A DNA stretch of 64,000 nt from UBA9659 sp965208605 (GCA_965208605.1 OZ242345.1:1178001-1242000); one strand, 5' to 3'. Shown: positions 42,744 through 52,294, counted from the stretch's first letter. Numbers and translations: made by a program. The notes: generated from the letters alone by a model not told the origin.

Positions 42744-43793
42744 ATGCACCCAACCACTCACCCCAAAGCCGTTTCCCTCCTCTCTGGTGGCTTGGATTCT
42801 ATGCTTGCTACCAAGGTGATTCTTGACCAGGGCGTCCATGTTGAAGGCATTAACTTCTTCACCGGATTTTGTGTTGAGGGGCATACCCAGGCACTCAGAA
42901 AAAAAGACCAGCAAAAACAAAAACGCAACAACGCCCTCTGGGTGGCGGAACAACTCGGTATCAAGTTGCATATCGTGGATGTCATTGAAGAGTACAAAAA
43001 TGTCTTGCTGAATCCCAAACACGGCTATGGACAACATCTTAACCCCTGCCTTGACTGCAAGATATTCATGGTCAACAAAGCCAAATCCTGGATAGAAGAA
43101 CATGCTTTTGATTTCATTATCACCGGCGAGGTGATCGGTCAGCGTCCCATGTCTCAACGCAAGGAAACCATGCCCCTCATCGCCAAGGAGTCGGGTGCCT
43201 TTGAGAAGCTGCTCCGGCCGCTCAGCGCCAAAAACCTCCCTGAAACCCTACCGGAACAACTGGGCTGGGTGGACCGAGACCAGTTGTATGACTTTCATGG
43301 TCGCAGCAGAAAGCCACAAATAGCCCTGGCAGAGTCCTTCGGATTTACGGACTACTCGCAGCCTGCTGGCGGCTGTTGCTTCCTCACCGACAAGACCTAC
43401 GCTAAAAAACTAGCCGACCTCTGGCAGGCGCGTAATGAACGGGACTATCAACTGGACGACATCATGTTACTGAAAGTCGGTCGGCATCTCAGACCCAGAC
43501 CCCACTTCAAGGTGATTATCAGCCGGGAAGAAGGAGAAAATCATTACCTCTCAGGCTATCAGCGGGATTTCATCTTGATGACTACCCTGTCTCACCTGGG
43601 TCCGGTTGCCTTGATCGACGGCACTCCAGATGCTAGCGACCTGACTCTGGCAGCAAGACTCATCGCGCGTTACAGTCAGGGACGAGATGCCGAACGGGTT
43701 ACACTCAGCGTCACCCAACCGGATGGCAGCCATTCGCAACTCACGGTTCCGCCCCTGGCACCCCAGGAAGTCAACGAAGCCTGGCATGTTTGA
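42744..43793 (+). CDS. PP-loop tRNA thiolase-like protein (ThiI/MnmA-related)
   Basis: A 349-residue adenylating enzyme of the PP-loop ATPase group. SLLSGGLDSML is the ATP-pyrophosphatase loop; CLDCKIFM provides a catalytic-type Cys-x-x-Cys near residue 105, and GGCCFLT a second cysteine pair. Such proteins are often annotated as tRNA thiouridylate methyltransferases, but the chemistry expected is ATP-dependent sulfur insertion. TusA follows 17 bp downstream, which fits a sulfur-transfer role. A GTG at 42723 would add seven residues. Which nucleotide is modified cannot be told. Confidence 0.72.
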   Translation: MHPTTHPKAVSLLSGGLDSMLATKVILDQGVHVEGINFFTGFCVEGHTQALRKKDQQKQKRNNALWVAEQLGIKLHIVDVIEEYKNVLLNPKHGYGQHLNPCLDCKIFMVNKAKSWIEEHAFDFIITGEVIGQRPMSQRKETMPLIAKESGAFEKLLRPLSAKNLPETLPEQLGWVDRDQLYDFHGRSRKPQIALAESFGFTDYSQPAGGCCFLTDKTYAKKLADLWQARNERDYQLDDIMLLKVGRHLRPRPHFKVIISREEGENHYLSGYQRDFILMTTLSHLGPVALIDGTPDASDLTLAARLIARYSQGRDAERVTLSVTQPDGSHSQLTVPPLAPQEVNEAWHV

Positions 43794-43810
43794 GCTGAGC
43801 GGGATAAAAA

Positions 43811-44056
43811 ATGACGCATAAGGCCTGTTGCACCCTGGATGCCAGACAACTGCTCTGCCCTATGCCAGTCATTAAAACCCAAGACAAGATCAAGGAACTT
43901 GCCTCCGGCGACACCCTCAGCGTCACCTGCACTGACCCTGGTGTTTTGCATGACATTCCCGCCTGGTGTCGCATCAATGGCCACCAGGTGCTGGCTCAGG
44001 AAACCAAAGGCAGGGAAATTACTATTACCATTCGTATAGAAAAACCACCGGAGTAA
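43811..44056 (+). CDS. tusA: TusA-family sulfurtransferase
   Basis: An 81-residue sulfur carrier with the defining Cys-Pro-x-Pro motif in RQLLCPMPVIKTQ, followed by the typical SGDTLSVTCTDPG and C-terminal strand. The persulfide on this Cys is normally passed to thiolases or to respiratory sulfur enzymes. Placed between a thiolase-like gene and the P450 gene with gaps of 17 and 4 bp, so all three should be on one transcript. Several extra cysteines (CCTLDA) precede the motif. Confidence 0.88.
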   Translation: MTHKACCTLDARQLLCPMPVIKTQDKIKELASGDTLSVTCTDPGVLHDIPAWCRINGHQVLAQETKGREITITIRIEKPPE

Positions 44057-44060
44057 AGCC

Positions 44061-45374
44061 ATGAACCAAACAACCCATACTGAGCAGTTCAAAATACCCA
44101 CTGCGGAACGGCTCGTGGAATGGCAGATTGATGTCAATCAGGATCCTTTCCAAATGGAACTCGCTGAGGTTGACCCCTCCCATCCTGATCTGTTTGAAGC
44201 GCACAAGATGATGCCCTGGTTTGCACGTCTCAGGAAAGATGACCCGGTGCACCTGACTAAAGAGTCCATGTTTGGTCCCTTCTGGTCGATCACCTGCTAC
44301 GACGACATTCTCTATGTGGACAGTCATCACGAGCTTTTCTCTTCGGACTTTAGATACGGTGGCATCAACCTCGGCGGGGTGATTTTTGAGCCTGATTCGG
44401 AGTTCAGTTTGCCGATGTTCATCCAGGAAGACCCACCCAAGCACGACGCTCAGAGAAAGGTCGTTGCCCCCATGTTCACCCCTAAGCATCTGCAACAACT
44501 GAGTGGTCTGATTCGGGAAAGAGCCGGGAATATTCTGGATTCCCTACCCCGCAATGAAACATTCAACTGGGTGGAAAAGGTCTCCGTGGAACTGACCGGG
44601 CAGATGCTGGCAACGCTCTTTGATCTACCCCAGGAGGACCGACACCGACTCATCTACTGGTCTGATACGGTGCAACGTCTGGGAGATCCGGACTATTTTG
44701 AGACTATTGAGGATGGCTTCAAAGAACTCTGGAAGTGCTGGGAATACTTCAATGAAGTCTGGCAGAAACGAGTTGCCCAGGACGAGCCTGGCAATGATTT
44801 GATTTCCATGTTGGTGCATGGCGAAGCCACCAAAAACATGCCGCCCAATGAATATCTGGGCAATATTCTGCTGCTGATTGTCGGGGGCAACGATACCACT
44901 CGGAATTCAATCTCTGGGGGTGTCCTGGCGCTCAATCAGCATCCGGAGCAGTATAAAAAACTAAATCAAAATCATGCATTGATTAAAAAAATGGTGCCGG
45001 AAATCATTCGCTGGCAAAGCCCCGTTGCCCATATGGCACGCACGGTGATGCAGGATACGGAACTCGGTGGTAAGCAACTCAGCAAAGGTGACCGACTGGC
45101 AATGTGGTATCTCTCAGGTAACCGGGATGAAACTGCCATAGACCAGGCTAATGAGTTCATTATTGACCGAGACAACCCGCGCAAGCATCTGTCATTTGGT
45201 TTTGGAATCCACCGTTGCGTCGGTAATCGGCTGGCGGAGATGCAGTTGAATATCATCTGGGAAGAAATTATGAAACGTTTCCCGAAGATTGAACTGGATG
45301 GCGAACCCCGGTTTCTGAAATCAAGTTTTATTCACGGCATCAAAGAATTGCCGGTGATTATTAGGGAACCTTGA
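44061..45374 (+). CDS. Cytochrome P450, CYP153-like
   Basis: A 437-residue soluble P450. I-helix oxygen motif GGNDTTRN (275-282), ExxR EIIR (314-317), heme loop FGFGIHRCVGNRLAE with Cys386 as iron ligand. GNDTTRNSISGG, the SGNRDE segment and HLSFGFGIHRCVGNR match CYP153 enzymes, which hydroxylate alkanes and fatty chains at the terminal carbon. CYP153 genes usually sit beside ferredoxin and ferredoxin reductase genes; neither is here. GGAGTAAAGCC precedes the ATG. The stop codon coincides with a decayed MITE end. Confidence 0.88.
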   Translation: MNQTTHTEQFKIPTAERLVEWQIDVNQDPFQMELAEVDPSHPDLFEAHKMMPWFARLRKDDPVHLTKESMFGPFWSITCYDDILYVDSHHELFSSDFRYGGINLGGVIFEPDSEFSLPMFIQEDPPKHDAQRKVVAPMFTPKHLQQLSGLIRERAGNILDSLPRNETFNWVEKVSVELTGQMLATLFDLPQEDRHRLIYWSDTVQRLGDPDYFETIEDGFKELWKCWEYFNEVWQKRVAQDEPGNDLISMLVHGEATKNMPPNEYLGNILLLIVGGNDTTRNSISGGVLALNQHPEQYKKLNQNHALIKKMVPEIIRWQSPVAHMARTVMQDTELGGKQLSKGDRLAMWYLSGNRDETAIDQANEFIIDRDNPRKHLSFGFGIHRCVGNRLAEMQLNIIWEEIMKRFPKIELDGEPRFLKSSFIHGIKELPVIIREP

Positions 45375-45505
45375 ATTCAATTCTTAAGTGCAACTTCACC
45401 CTCCCCGAACCCCGTCATTCTTGTATATGTTATTCACTGGATTCTCGGGGCAAGCCCAAGAGTGACGGGGAGTGACGAGAATGACGGGGTGGCTGGGCTA
45501 ACCCC
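45368..45505. repeat. Decayed MITE end plus REP sequence
   Basis: CCTTGAATTCAATTCTTAAG then TGCAACTTCACCCTCCCCG (45371-45409) resembles the left terminal repeat at 57661-57692 with a small insertion. It is followed by CACTGGATTCTCGGGGCAAG and AGTGACGAGAATGACGGGG modules. It fills the gap between the P450 gene and the convergent kinase gene. Confidence 0.65.
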
Positions 45506-45511
45506 AGCGCA

Positions 45512-47947
45512 CTAGGCATCCGGCGGCTTGCTTTTCTCAGGCGAGTCGCTTTTCTCAGACGAGTCGCTTGCCCCGGCTGAACCCATCTGCTCAGACAGTT
45601 CGTTTTTCCGAGGGAGAGTGACGGTCATTATGGTGTATTCGCCCTCTTTGGTGTCTACCTCAATGGTACCGCCGTGTTTGCGGACTATGTCATTGGATAG
45701 AGCAAGCCCCAAGCCCGTGCCCTGAGTGGTGGGTTTGGTGGTGAAGAAGGGGTTGAATATCTTATCAACCATCTCCTTGGGGATACCTGTGCCGTTGTCC
45801 TTGACGGTGATCGCTACCTCCTCACCCAGGTTGTGACTAGTAATCCAGAGACTCGGGTGAAATTCTGCATCCGCGGCTTTTTTTGCTTTTTTTGCTTTTT
45901 TTGCTTTTGCTGCGTCTGGCTCTTGACCCTCCCCTTCAATGGAGAGGCGTCTTTCATTGGTGGCATAACAGGCGTTGGTGACCAAATTCAGAAATACTCT
46001 GCCCATATCCTGGGGTTCAGCATGGATAGTACCCGCTGCCGGATCTAAATCGGTTTGCATGTCCAGCCGGAACTCTGAGTCATTTGCTTTGGCAGCGTGG
46101 AAGGCTAGCCGGGTGTATTCACCGACCAACTTGTTAACGTCAACTTCCTGCACATCATCTGAGCCACGCCCCATACCGAGCATGTCAGTGATGATCTGGT
46201 TGGCTCTTTCGCCGTGGTCGCGTATTCGTTTTAGATTGCCATCAAGTAATTCGGTGGTTTCTGCTATACCGTCAAGGTTCTCCTTAGTCAGTCGCTCACC
46301 CTTGCCCGGCAGATAGGTTTTCATTTCTTCCAGCAATTCTTCCGATGCGGCGGAAAAGTTATTCACGAAGTTCAGAGGATTTCTAATTTCATGGGCGACG
46401 CCAGCGGTCAATTCACCCAGAGCGGCAAGTTTCTGCTGCGCCACCACCTGATCCTGGGCATGGCGTAAATTGTCCAGTGCGCTACCAAGTTCTTGGTTCT
46501 TGCTCTCCAGTTCCTCGGCGAGTTTTTCCACCAGATTCAGGCGCTGTACCTCCAACGCATTCTGCCGGAAACCTTCAAGCGCCCCGGCCATTTCCGCCAC
46601 CTCGTCTCGTCCCCTGATAATGATCTCGCCTTCCAGGTCACCATCTGCCATATCGTGCATCCGGTGAGACAAGTATTTAATGCGCCGCAGTAACACTCTG
46701 CCCACGAATAACCAGGCAATCAGTATGGTACCGATGATGCTGATAACATTTAGTGCTAAGAGTAGGTTGCGTCCTTGAGTAATGGATTGGCTAGATGCAA
46801 ACGTAGCCTCATCAGCTTGTGCTTGGATTCTACTGACAAGACTGTTCACTTCATCGACGAGTTCATTGGCGAGTTTTTCATCTTGAAATATCAGAGCACG
46901 TTGTTCCTCATTCAGCGACAGGACCCTAGCGCGTAGCTTAAAACTCCCTTCATCCCCCAGACTGAACGCAAAGAAGCGCTCAAAGAGCGGCGCTGCGGCT
47001 TGCTTTTCAGACCCTTCCCCGAGGGCAGCCAGGCTCCGCTGAATACTGCCTACAGTGGCTTCAAAACGCTCGGTCAAAGGCTCTATCAAAGCCCCATCAG
47101 AAAGAGTGTAAGTACTGGAGATAAGTTGCATGGCGAGGGTGGTATCGGCAGCCAGCTTTGCCAGATTTTTGTAGCGGTCAATTTCCTCAGCGGAGAGGTA
47201 CTGGTTTTTTGATGCGGGCGGTTTGTCCAGTTCACTGTAGCCGGTCATGGTGTAAAACAACTGGTCGTCTATGGCCGGTATCAGGAGCTCGGACAGTCTC
47301 TTTTCCAGTGCCTCTATGTCAAGCCGTCTGGCTTCCGCCCGGTCCGTTAGGACGATTCGCTCGGCGACTGAGTTCTCAATCACCTGAAGGTTGAGCATCA
47401 ATGTAGCACCCTTATCAATGACGCTTGCCACCTGCCCATGCTCACGGGCTTCCACCGTTTCATGTTGGGAAAGCGAGGCGAGCAGATTTTCAAAGGTGCG
47501 CCTTTTGGGAGCGATTCCTTTAGAAATCGTCTTAAAATTCTCTCCCGTTGAAGTGGTGAGCTGAGGCGCTATCTCAGCAAGCACTAGAGTCTGTCTTGCC
47601 ACTTCAAAGGCAGAGACTATTTCCGGGATGCGCTTTTCATTGACTTGCCGTTGCATTTCGCCGACCTGATTGAAGGATAACCAGGCGATCAGACTAGCGC
47701 TGATGGTAAACACCACGCCCCCGCCTAGCCCTGTGTACAACTGGGTGCTAATGCGGAAACGTGATTCCATCAGCATGCTGACTAGTCTGCGCATGATTCG
47801 ACGGGGGATGCTGATCAACCAATTTTCTGAGGGCTGCGGCGCTTCCGATTGCTGCCCTCCCGATTGTTGCCCTCCCGGTTGCGGCGCGGGACCGGCTGAG
47901 TGATTGGCGGTCACAACAGGCTGATATGGTGGTAGTAGCCTGTGCAT
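45512..47947 (-). CDS. Membrane-bound sensor histidine kinase
   Basis: An 811-residue kinase. Cytoplasmic Pro/Gln-rich N-terminus (with a PGGQQSGGQQSE repeat), membrane helix (72-92), large helical periplasmic domain (95-393), second helix (395-417), HAMP (418-470), coiled coil, HisKA with His519 in GVAHEIRNPLNFVNNF, and HATPase (N box FLNLVTNACYAT, DNGTGIP, GTGLGLALSND). A Lys/Ala repeat (KAKKAKKAKKA) sits in the ATPase domain linker and an SEKSDSPEKS tail ends it. It follows the binding-protein gene by 4 bp and is last in the REC-PP2C operon, so it probably senses that protein's ligand. Confidence 0.85.
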   Translation of the reverse strand: MHRLLPPYQPVVTANHSAGPAPQPGGQQSGGQQSEAPQPSENWLISIPRRIMRRLVSMLMESRFRISTQLYTGLGGGVVFTISASLIAWLSFNQVGEMQRQVNEKRIPEIVSAFEVARQTLVLAEIAPQLTTSTGENFKTISKGIAPKRRTFENLLASLSQHETVEAREHGQVASVIDKGATLMLNLQVIENSVAERIVLTDRAEARRLDIEALEKRLSELLIPAIDDQLFYTMTGYSELDKPPASKNQYLSAEEIDRYKNLAKLAADTTLAMQLISSTYTLSDGALIEPLTERFEATVGSIQRSLAALGEGSEKQAAAPLFERFFAFSLGDEGSFKLRARVLSLNEEQRALIFQDEKLANELVDEVNSLVSRIQAQADEATFASSQSITQGRNLLLALNVISIIGTILIAWLFVGRVLLRRIKYLSHRMHDMADGDLEGEIIIRGRDEVAEMAGALEGFRQNALEVQRLNLVEKLAEELESKNQELGSALDNLRHAQDQVVAQQKLAALGELTAGVAHEIRNPLNFVNNFSAASEELLEEMKTYLPGKGERLTKENLDGIAETTELLDGNLKRIRDHGERANQIITDMLGMGRGSDDVQEVDVNKLVGEYTRLAFHAAKANDSEFRLDMQTDLDPAAGTIHAEPQDMGRVFLNLVTNACYATNERRLSIEGEGQEPDAAKAKKAKKAKKAADAEFHPSLWITSHNLGEEVAITVKDNGTGIPKEMVDKIFNPFFTTKPTTQGTGLGLALSNDIVRKHGGTIEVDTKEGEYTIMTVTLPRKNELSEQMGSAGASDSSEKSDSPEKSKPPDA

Positions 47948-47951
47948 TGGC

Positions 47952-49220
47952 TTACCTACGGGTCAACTTCTTAATCGGGCGGTACTGCCCCTGTTCATCA
48001 ATCACCGTGAAAAAAACAGCGTCTGATCCCTGGTTATCATTCTCGTCAAATAACAGCTTGAAGCCGTCAAGTGAGATAGCTTCTGATTGATGCAGGTACT
48101 TAAGAAATTTCTCCCGGCTCAGGGCTGGTCCCACGGCCTCAAGTGCCTGTATGGCGAGACGCCCGGCGAGGTATCCCTCAAAGGAAACGAAGCCAAGACT
48201 GCCCTCAGGGTCAAAGGTTTTGAGCGCGCGCACATAGGCAGTGGAAATAGCCGAAGCACCGGCTCTGGGGAAGGGTACTACCTGAGTAACAAACACCCCG
48301 GCGCCCTCAGTACCGAGTTCCCTGGCAAGTGCATTGCTACCGACAAAGGAGATATTGATGAACACCGGATCAAAATCAATGTGCCGTGCCCATTTGATCA
48401 GGGTAGCGACTGGCTCGTAGGCGCCGATCAGGATCACGGCTTCTGGCTTGCCTCGGCGCAGGTCAAGTAGCCCGGTTTTAATAGAGGTTGTATTGCGTGG
48501 ATAGACACCTATGGCAGAGGGCTCCATATTACGTTTTGCTAGTGCCTTGACGACACCGACATAACCCGCGTAACCATACGAATCTTCTTGGTGCATGACG
48601 GCAATGCGTTTGATGCCCAGGTCATTGATGAGCCGGGAGACCATAGCCTCGGTTTCTTGCTCGTAGGAAGCACGCAGATTGACGACATTGTCCAGGCTGG
48701 AATCCCGCAACAAGGCCGCACCCGTCATGGGGGCAATGTAGGGCACTTTGTCGGCAAAAGTCAGGGGGACAGTGGCGCGAGAAATAGTGGTACCGACTGC
48801 GCCGATGAGTGCAAATACCTCTTCCTCATCAAGCAGCCGTCTGGTGTTGTCTATAGCGGCCGTTGGTTCATACACATCATCCAGAGAGAGGAGGACGAGT
48901 TGCCTGCCATGGATGCCGCCCTTTTGGTTAGCCTCCTCAAAAGCAGCACTGATGCCAAGCCGCATGTTCTTGCCGAGTTCGGCGGCGGGACCACTCAGTG
49001 CCGCCGACTGACCAAATAAAATCCTCGTGGCGGATATACCGGGCTGGCGGGTGGCAACCGCCTCGGAAGGCATATCGGCAGCAAATACATTGCTTCCAAC
49101 AAAATCGCCCGCAACAAACAGGACGCTCATGACTAGCATCAAGATGCTCAGGACGGGGTTAACTCGAGAGCCTAGGGGTGTTCCCGGTTGCCAGTGCTGC
49201 CTGGTGGTCGGTGTTATCAC
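47952..49220 (-). CDS. Periplasmic ligand-binding protein (branched-chain amino acid/urea type)
   Basis: A 422-residue Peripla_BP_6-type binding protein. Signal peptide near residues 20-48 with a likely cut after VFA. The mature start ILFGQSAALSGPAAELGKNM and GGIHGRQLVLLSLDD are typical of the LivJ/UrtA group. No permease or ATPase genes are nearby; the next gene is a histidine kinase, so the protein more likely presents its ligand to the kinase than to a transporter. The GTG start overlaps the stop of the RsbW-like gene (GTGA). Ligand unknown. Confidence 0.82.
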   Translation of the reverse strand: MITPTTRQHWQPGTPLGSRVNPVLSILMLVMSVLFVAGDFVGSNVFAADMPSEAVATRQPGISATRILFGQSAALSGPAAELGKNMRLGISAAFEEANQKGGIHGRQLVLLSLDDVYEPTAAIDNTRRLLDEEEVFALIGAVGTTISRATVPLTFADKVPYIAPMTGAALLRDSSLDNVVNLRASYEQETEAMVSRLINDLGIKRIAVMHQEDSYGYAGYVGVVKALAKRNMEPSAIGVYPRNTTSIKTGLLDLRRGKPEAVILIGAYEPVATLIKWARHIDFDPVFINISFVGSNALARELGTEGAGVFVTQVVPFPRAGASAISTAYVRALKTFDPEGSLGFVSFEGYLAGRLAIQALEAVGPALSREKFLKYLHQSEAISLDGFKLLFDENDNQGSDAVFFTVIDEQGQYRPIKKLTRR

Positions 49221-49654
49221 TTTTCTTTTTCTTTCTTTTTAAGAAGGGTTATATGGTTTTTGCCGCCTTCGCGCCGATAATGCACTTCGTCCATCGTGGA
49301 ACGTACTATGTGGACACCTAGCCCGCCTATAGCCCGGGTGGCTACCGGGGCATCTAGTTCGGGGAGGGGCGCGTCTTCTAATGGGTTGAAGGCAATGCCA
49401 TCGTCCGAGATGCTAATTTTGAGGCTATCCGAGTCGGCGGTAACCGATACCTCAATATTGCCAAGCTTGCCCTCGCCCTTTCCCTCAGCCCGCCCATGAC
49501 TCAGGACATTGGTGATCAGCTCATCAAGACTGAGTGCTATCTGATAGGTGGCATTTGATGGCCAGCCTTTTGCTTCCGCGAAGCGCGTCACCTCATCCTG
49601 CAGGGAACGAATTTCCGACATTTCCGGTTTTAGACGCAATGATAATTTGTTCAT
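49217..49654 (-). CDS. RsbW-like anti-sigma factor / serine kinase
   Basis: A 145-residue GHKL-type serine kinase of the anti-sigma regulatory factor group. N box LSLDELITNVLSHG, SDDGIAFNP and the GGLGVHIVRSTMD lid are clear. The frame is open upstream, but the ATG at 49654 fits the family N-terminus (LSLRLKPEMSEIRSLQDEV). Such kinases bind a sigma factor or a STAS antagonist; no STAS protein is encoded here. It lies between the PP2C phosphatase gene (40 bp upstream) and the binding protein (4-bp overlap). Confidence 0.85.
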   Translation of the reverse strand: MNKLSLRLKPEMSEIRSLQDEVTRFAEAKGWPSNATYQIALSLDELITNVLSHGRAEGKGEGKLGNIEVSVTADSDSLKISISDDGIAFNPLEDAPLPELDAPVATRAIGGLGVHIVRSTMDEVHYRREGGKNHITLLKKKEKEK

Positions 49655-49694
49655 TCGTAGTGTCGTTTTATACCGATTTTTTTTATGCACAGTG

Positions 49695-51035
49695 TCATAT
49701 CTTTTGGCGCACCAAATTGATGCAGGTAATGTCGTCAAATTGCGGGGCATTACCGGCATAGTCCTTGACCGCTTTAAATATAACGTCAGTGACCTCCGTT
49801 GCACTGCGTCCCTGAATATCAGCGCAGGCTTTTTGTAACCTTGGCATGCCAAATAGTTCACTCTTGTCGTTATTTGCCTCGGTCACACCGTCTGTGTACA
49901 TGATCAGAGTATCGCCGGGCAGGAGGGCGATGGAACATTGCTTAAACTTAAGATCAGGCATGATGCCGAGTAGGCACCCTTGGCTCGGGGGAAGTTCCTC
50001 CTGCTTGCCGTCAGCATGCACCAGCAGAGGCGGGCAGTGCCCGGCGTTAGCATAGGTGAGCATGCCGGTAGCAGGTTCATAGATGGCATAAAATACCGTC
50101 AGGAACATGAGGGCATCGTTGTTTTCCAGCAGCAGGTTGTTCACTTCTTCCAGCACATCGCCCGGTTCCAGATGGCCGATAGCAGCCCCCTTCAAAGAAG
50201 TGCGGCTGGACATCATAAACAGGGCGGCGGGAATACCCTTGCCAGAGACATCGGCAATGGCGAGCCCCACCTTGCCCCCACCGAGTTGCATAACATCGTA
50301 GAAGTCGCCGCCTACATCCTGGGCCGGCTCCATGTGGCCGTGGATGTGGTAATCATCACCTTGGGGAAACTCCATCGGCAAGATGGACTGCTGCATCTTG
50401 CTGGCAGTATTCAGTTCATTTTGGAGCACCACCAGCCGGTCCCGGGATGACAGGGCATCACGCCACATCGTCAGATGTTGCAGGGTCCTGTCAATAGTGA
50501 TGCGCAGATCTTCAAAATCAATGGGCTTGGTAACAAAGTCAAAGGCACCCCGGTTCATAGCGGTGCGAATATTCTTCATGTCGCCATAAGCGGAAACTAT
50601 GATGGCGCGAACATTGGGGTTTACTCCGGGAATCTGTTCAAGCAGGGTGAGGCCATCCATGCGCGGCATGTTGATGTCCGAGACCACCATGTCAATGTCC
50701 GAATCCTCATTCAGTACTTTCAAAGCATCCACGCCGTCCATGGCAAAAACAAAAGTATATTCACCCGACTTAATGTGCCGCCGCATACGTTGCTGCATCA
50801 AAACCTCAAGGTCAGGTTCATCGTCAACGACGAGAATCCTGTGTCTTAATGCTGGCGCTACCTTGGCGGGAGTAGCATCTGCCTTCTCTAGAGGAGGGTC
50901 TTGAAGATTGCTTTTAACAGCAGTGTTTTTAACAGCAGTGTCTCGAGCAACATTCTTCTTTTTCTTGCCCCGAGGAGTATTCTTCTTTTTCTTGCCTTGA
51001 GTAGCATCCGTCATCTTTGATTCACCATTCATCAT
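49695..51035 (-). CDS. Response regulator with PP2C (RsbU/SpoIIE) phosphatase output
   Basis: A 446-residue protein: a Lys-rich low-complexity N-terminus (residues 9-45, containing GKKKKN and TAVK repeats), a REC domain (66-185; DD71-72, phospho-acceptor Asp120 in VVSDINMP, Lys170), a linker helix, and a PP2C-type serine phosphatase (GGDFYD 242-247, ADVSGKGIP, YTDGVTE, FDDITCI). Family members dephosphorylate STAS anti-sigma antagonists in partner switching. First gene of the leftward operon and divergent from the MFS gene, with 32 bp between starts. Confidence 0.9.
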   Translation of the reverse strand: MMNGESKMTDATQGKKKKNTPRGKKKKNVARDTAVKNTAVKSNLQDPPLEKADATPAKVAPALRHRILVVDDEPDLEVLMQQRMRRHIKSGEYTFVFAMDGVDALKVLNEDSDIDMVVSDINMPRMDGLTLLEQIPGVNPNVRAIIVSAYGDMKNIRTAMNRGAFDFVTKPIDFEDLRITIDRTLQHLTMWRDALSSRDRLVVLQNELNTASKMQQSILPMEFPQGDDYHIHGHMEPAQDVGGDFYDVMQLGGGKVGLAIADVSGKGIPAALFMMSSRTSLKGAAIGHLEPGDVLEEVNNLLLENNDALMFLTVFYAIYEPATGMLTYANAGHCPPLLVHADGKQEELPPSQGCLLGIMPDLKFKQCSIALLPGDTLIMYTDGVTEANNDKSELFGMPRLQKACADIQGRSATEVTDVIFKAVKDYAGNAPQFDDITCINLVRQKI

Positions 51036-51067
51036 TCATCGCCCATAATAAAACCATAGAGACAAAA

Positions 51068-52294
51068 ATGACAATCAATATGCCGACAAAGGCGAATTAC
51101 AGAAGCTTGATAATCCTGGGGTTAGCCCAGTGCTTTGGGCAGACAGCACCCCCTATCATGATTTTATTGGGCGGTCTGGTCGGGGCGGAAATAGCACCCG
51201 CTAAGGCACTTATCACCCTGCCCGTTGCGCTGATGGTGGTCGGCACTGCCTGCACTGCCATACCCGCATCCCTATTGATGGCACGCATTGGTCGCAAGGC
51301 AGGATTCTTGACGGCGACTGCCGGGGCGGCTCTGGCAGGCTTGCTGGCTACATGGGGAGTGAGTAGCGGCGACTTCTGGCTATTTTGTCTGGCGGCCTTT
51401 CTGGTGGGGGCTTATGTGGCTTTTATGCAGCAGTTCCGGTTCGCGGTGGCGGAATCTGTGCCCGCTGCCAAGGTTCCCAAAGCCATTTCCATATTGATGC
51501 TGGCGGGCATAGTGGCTGCCTTTCTTGGTCCCGAGGTTGCCACTCGTATGGCGCATCTTAATCCGGGAATGTTATGGGGGCAGACGGAGGCAGTCTATGC
51601 GGGTTCCTTCCTTGGTATGAGCGGATTGCTGGCATTGTCCTTCTGTGTCCTGTTGTTTTATCGCAACTTTGCCTGGGAACCCGAGGAGGAGTATCAGGCA
51701 CCACGCCCCTTAGTGGTGATTCTCCGGCAACCTGCACTCCTGCTGGCAATCGCCGCGGCGGTGGTCGGCTGGAGCGTGATGAGCCTGGTGATGACGGCAA
51801 CGCCCGTGAGTATGCATCATCTGGATCAATACAGCCTTGATGACACCGCCTGGGTCATTCAGAGCCATATCCTTGCCATGTACATCCCCTCCTTGTTCAG
51901 TGGTTTCTTGATTGCCCGCCTGGGTGTTGTGAAGATCATCCTGAGTGGTCTTGTGTTGCTGGCGGTCTGCCTCGCCATGGGCTATGGCTCCCCGGCATTG
52001 ATGCATTACTGGGTATCGCTGGTACTTCTGGGGATAGGGTGGAACTTTCTGTTCCTCGGTGGCACCACCCTGCTCACCCAGAGTTATCAAAACAATGAAA
52101 GATTCAAAGTCCAGGCGTTTAATGAGTTTGCAATCTTCGGATTCCAGGGGATAGCATCCCTGGGTTCTGGTGTTTTGTTACTGAGCCTGGGCTGGAATGG
52201 CATTATGCTATTGAGTCTTCCGATGCTCTTAGTCTTGTTGCTGATTGTGTATCTGGTGCATCAGCGCACCGGGTCATTGGATGCGGTGTCCTAA
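51068..52294 (+). CDS. MFS transporter
   Basis: A 408-residue major facilitator protein with about 12 hydrophobic segments, a cytoplasmic ARIGRKAGF loop (the MFS motif A position) after helix 2, and a hydrophilic centre (WEPEEEYQAPRP). It resembles unassigned drug/metabolite-type MFS proteins. The ATG at 51068 removes an upstream extension that would overlap the divergent promoter. It shares the 32-bp divergent region with the REC-PP2C gene. Substrate unknown. Confidence 0.8.
   Translation: MTINMPTKANYRSLIILGLAQCFGQTAPPIMILLGGLVGAEIAPAKALITLPVALMVVGTACTAIPASLLMARIGRKAGFLTATAGAALAGLLATWGVSSGDFWLFCLAAFLVGAYVAFMQQFRFAVAESVPAAKVPKAISILMLAGIVAAFLGPEVATRMAHLNPGMLWGQTEAVYAGSFLGMSGLLALSFCVLLFYRNFAWEPEEEYQAPRPLVVILRQPALLLAIAAAVVGWSVMSLVMTATPVSMHHLDQYSLDDTAWVIQSHILAMYIPSLFSGFLIARLGVVKIILSGLVLLAVCLAMGYGSPALMHYWVSLVLLGIGWNFLFLGGTTLLTQSYQNNERFKVQAFNEFAIFGFQGIASLGSGVLLLSLGWNGIMLLSLPMLLVLLLIVYLVHQRTGSLDAVS

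Noticed and set aside
47952..49220. Part of an ABC amino-acid transporter operon
   Set aside because: No permease or transport ATPase gene is nearby; the flanking genes are signalling proteins.
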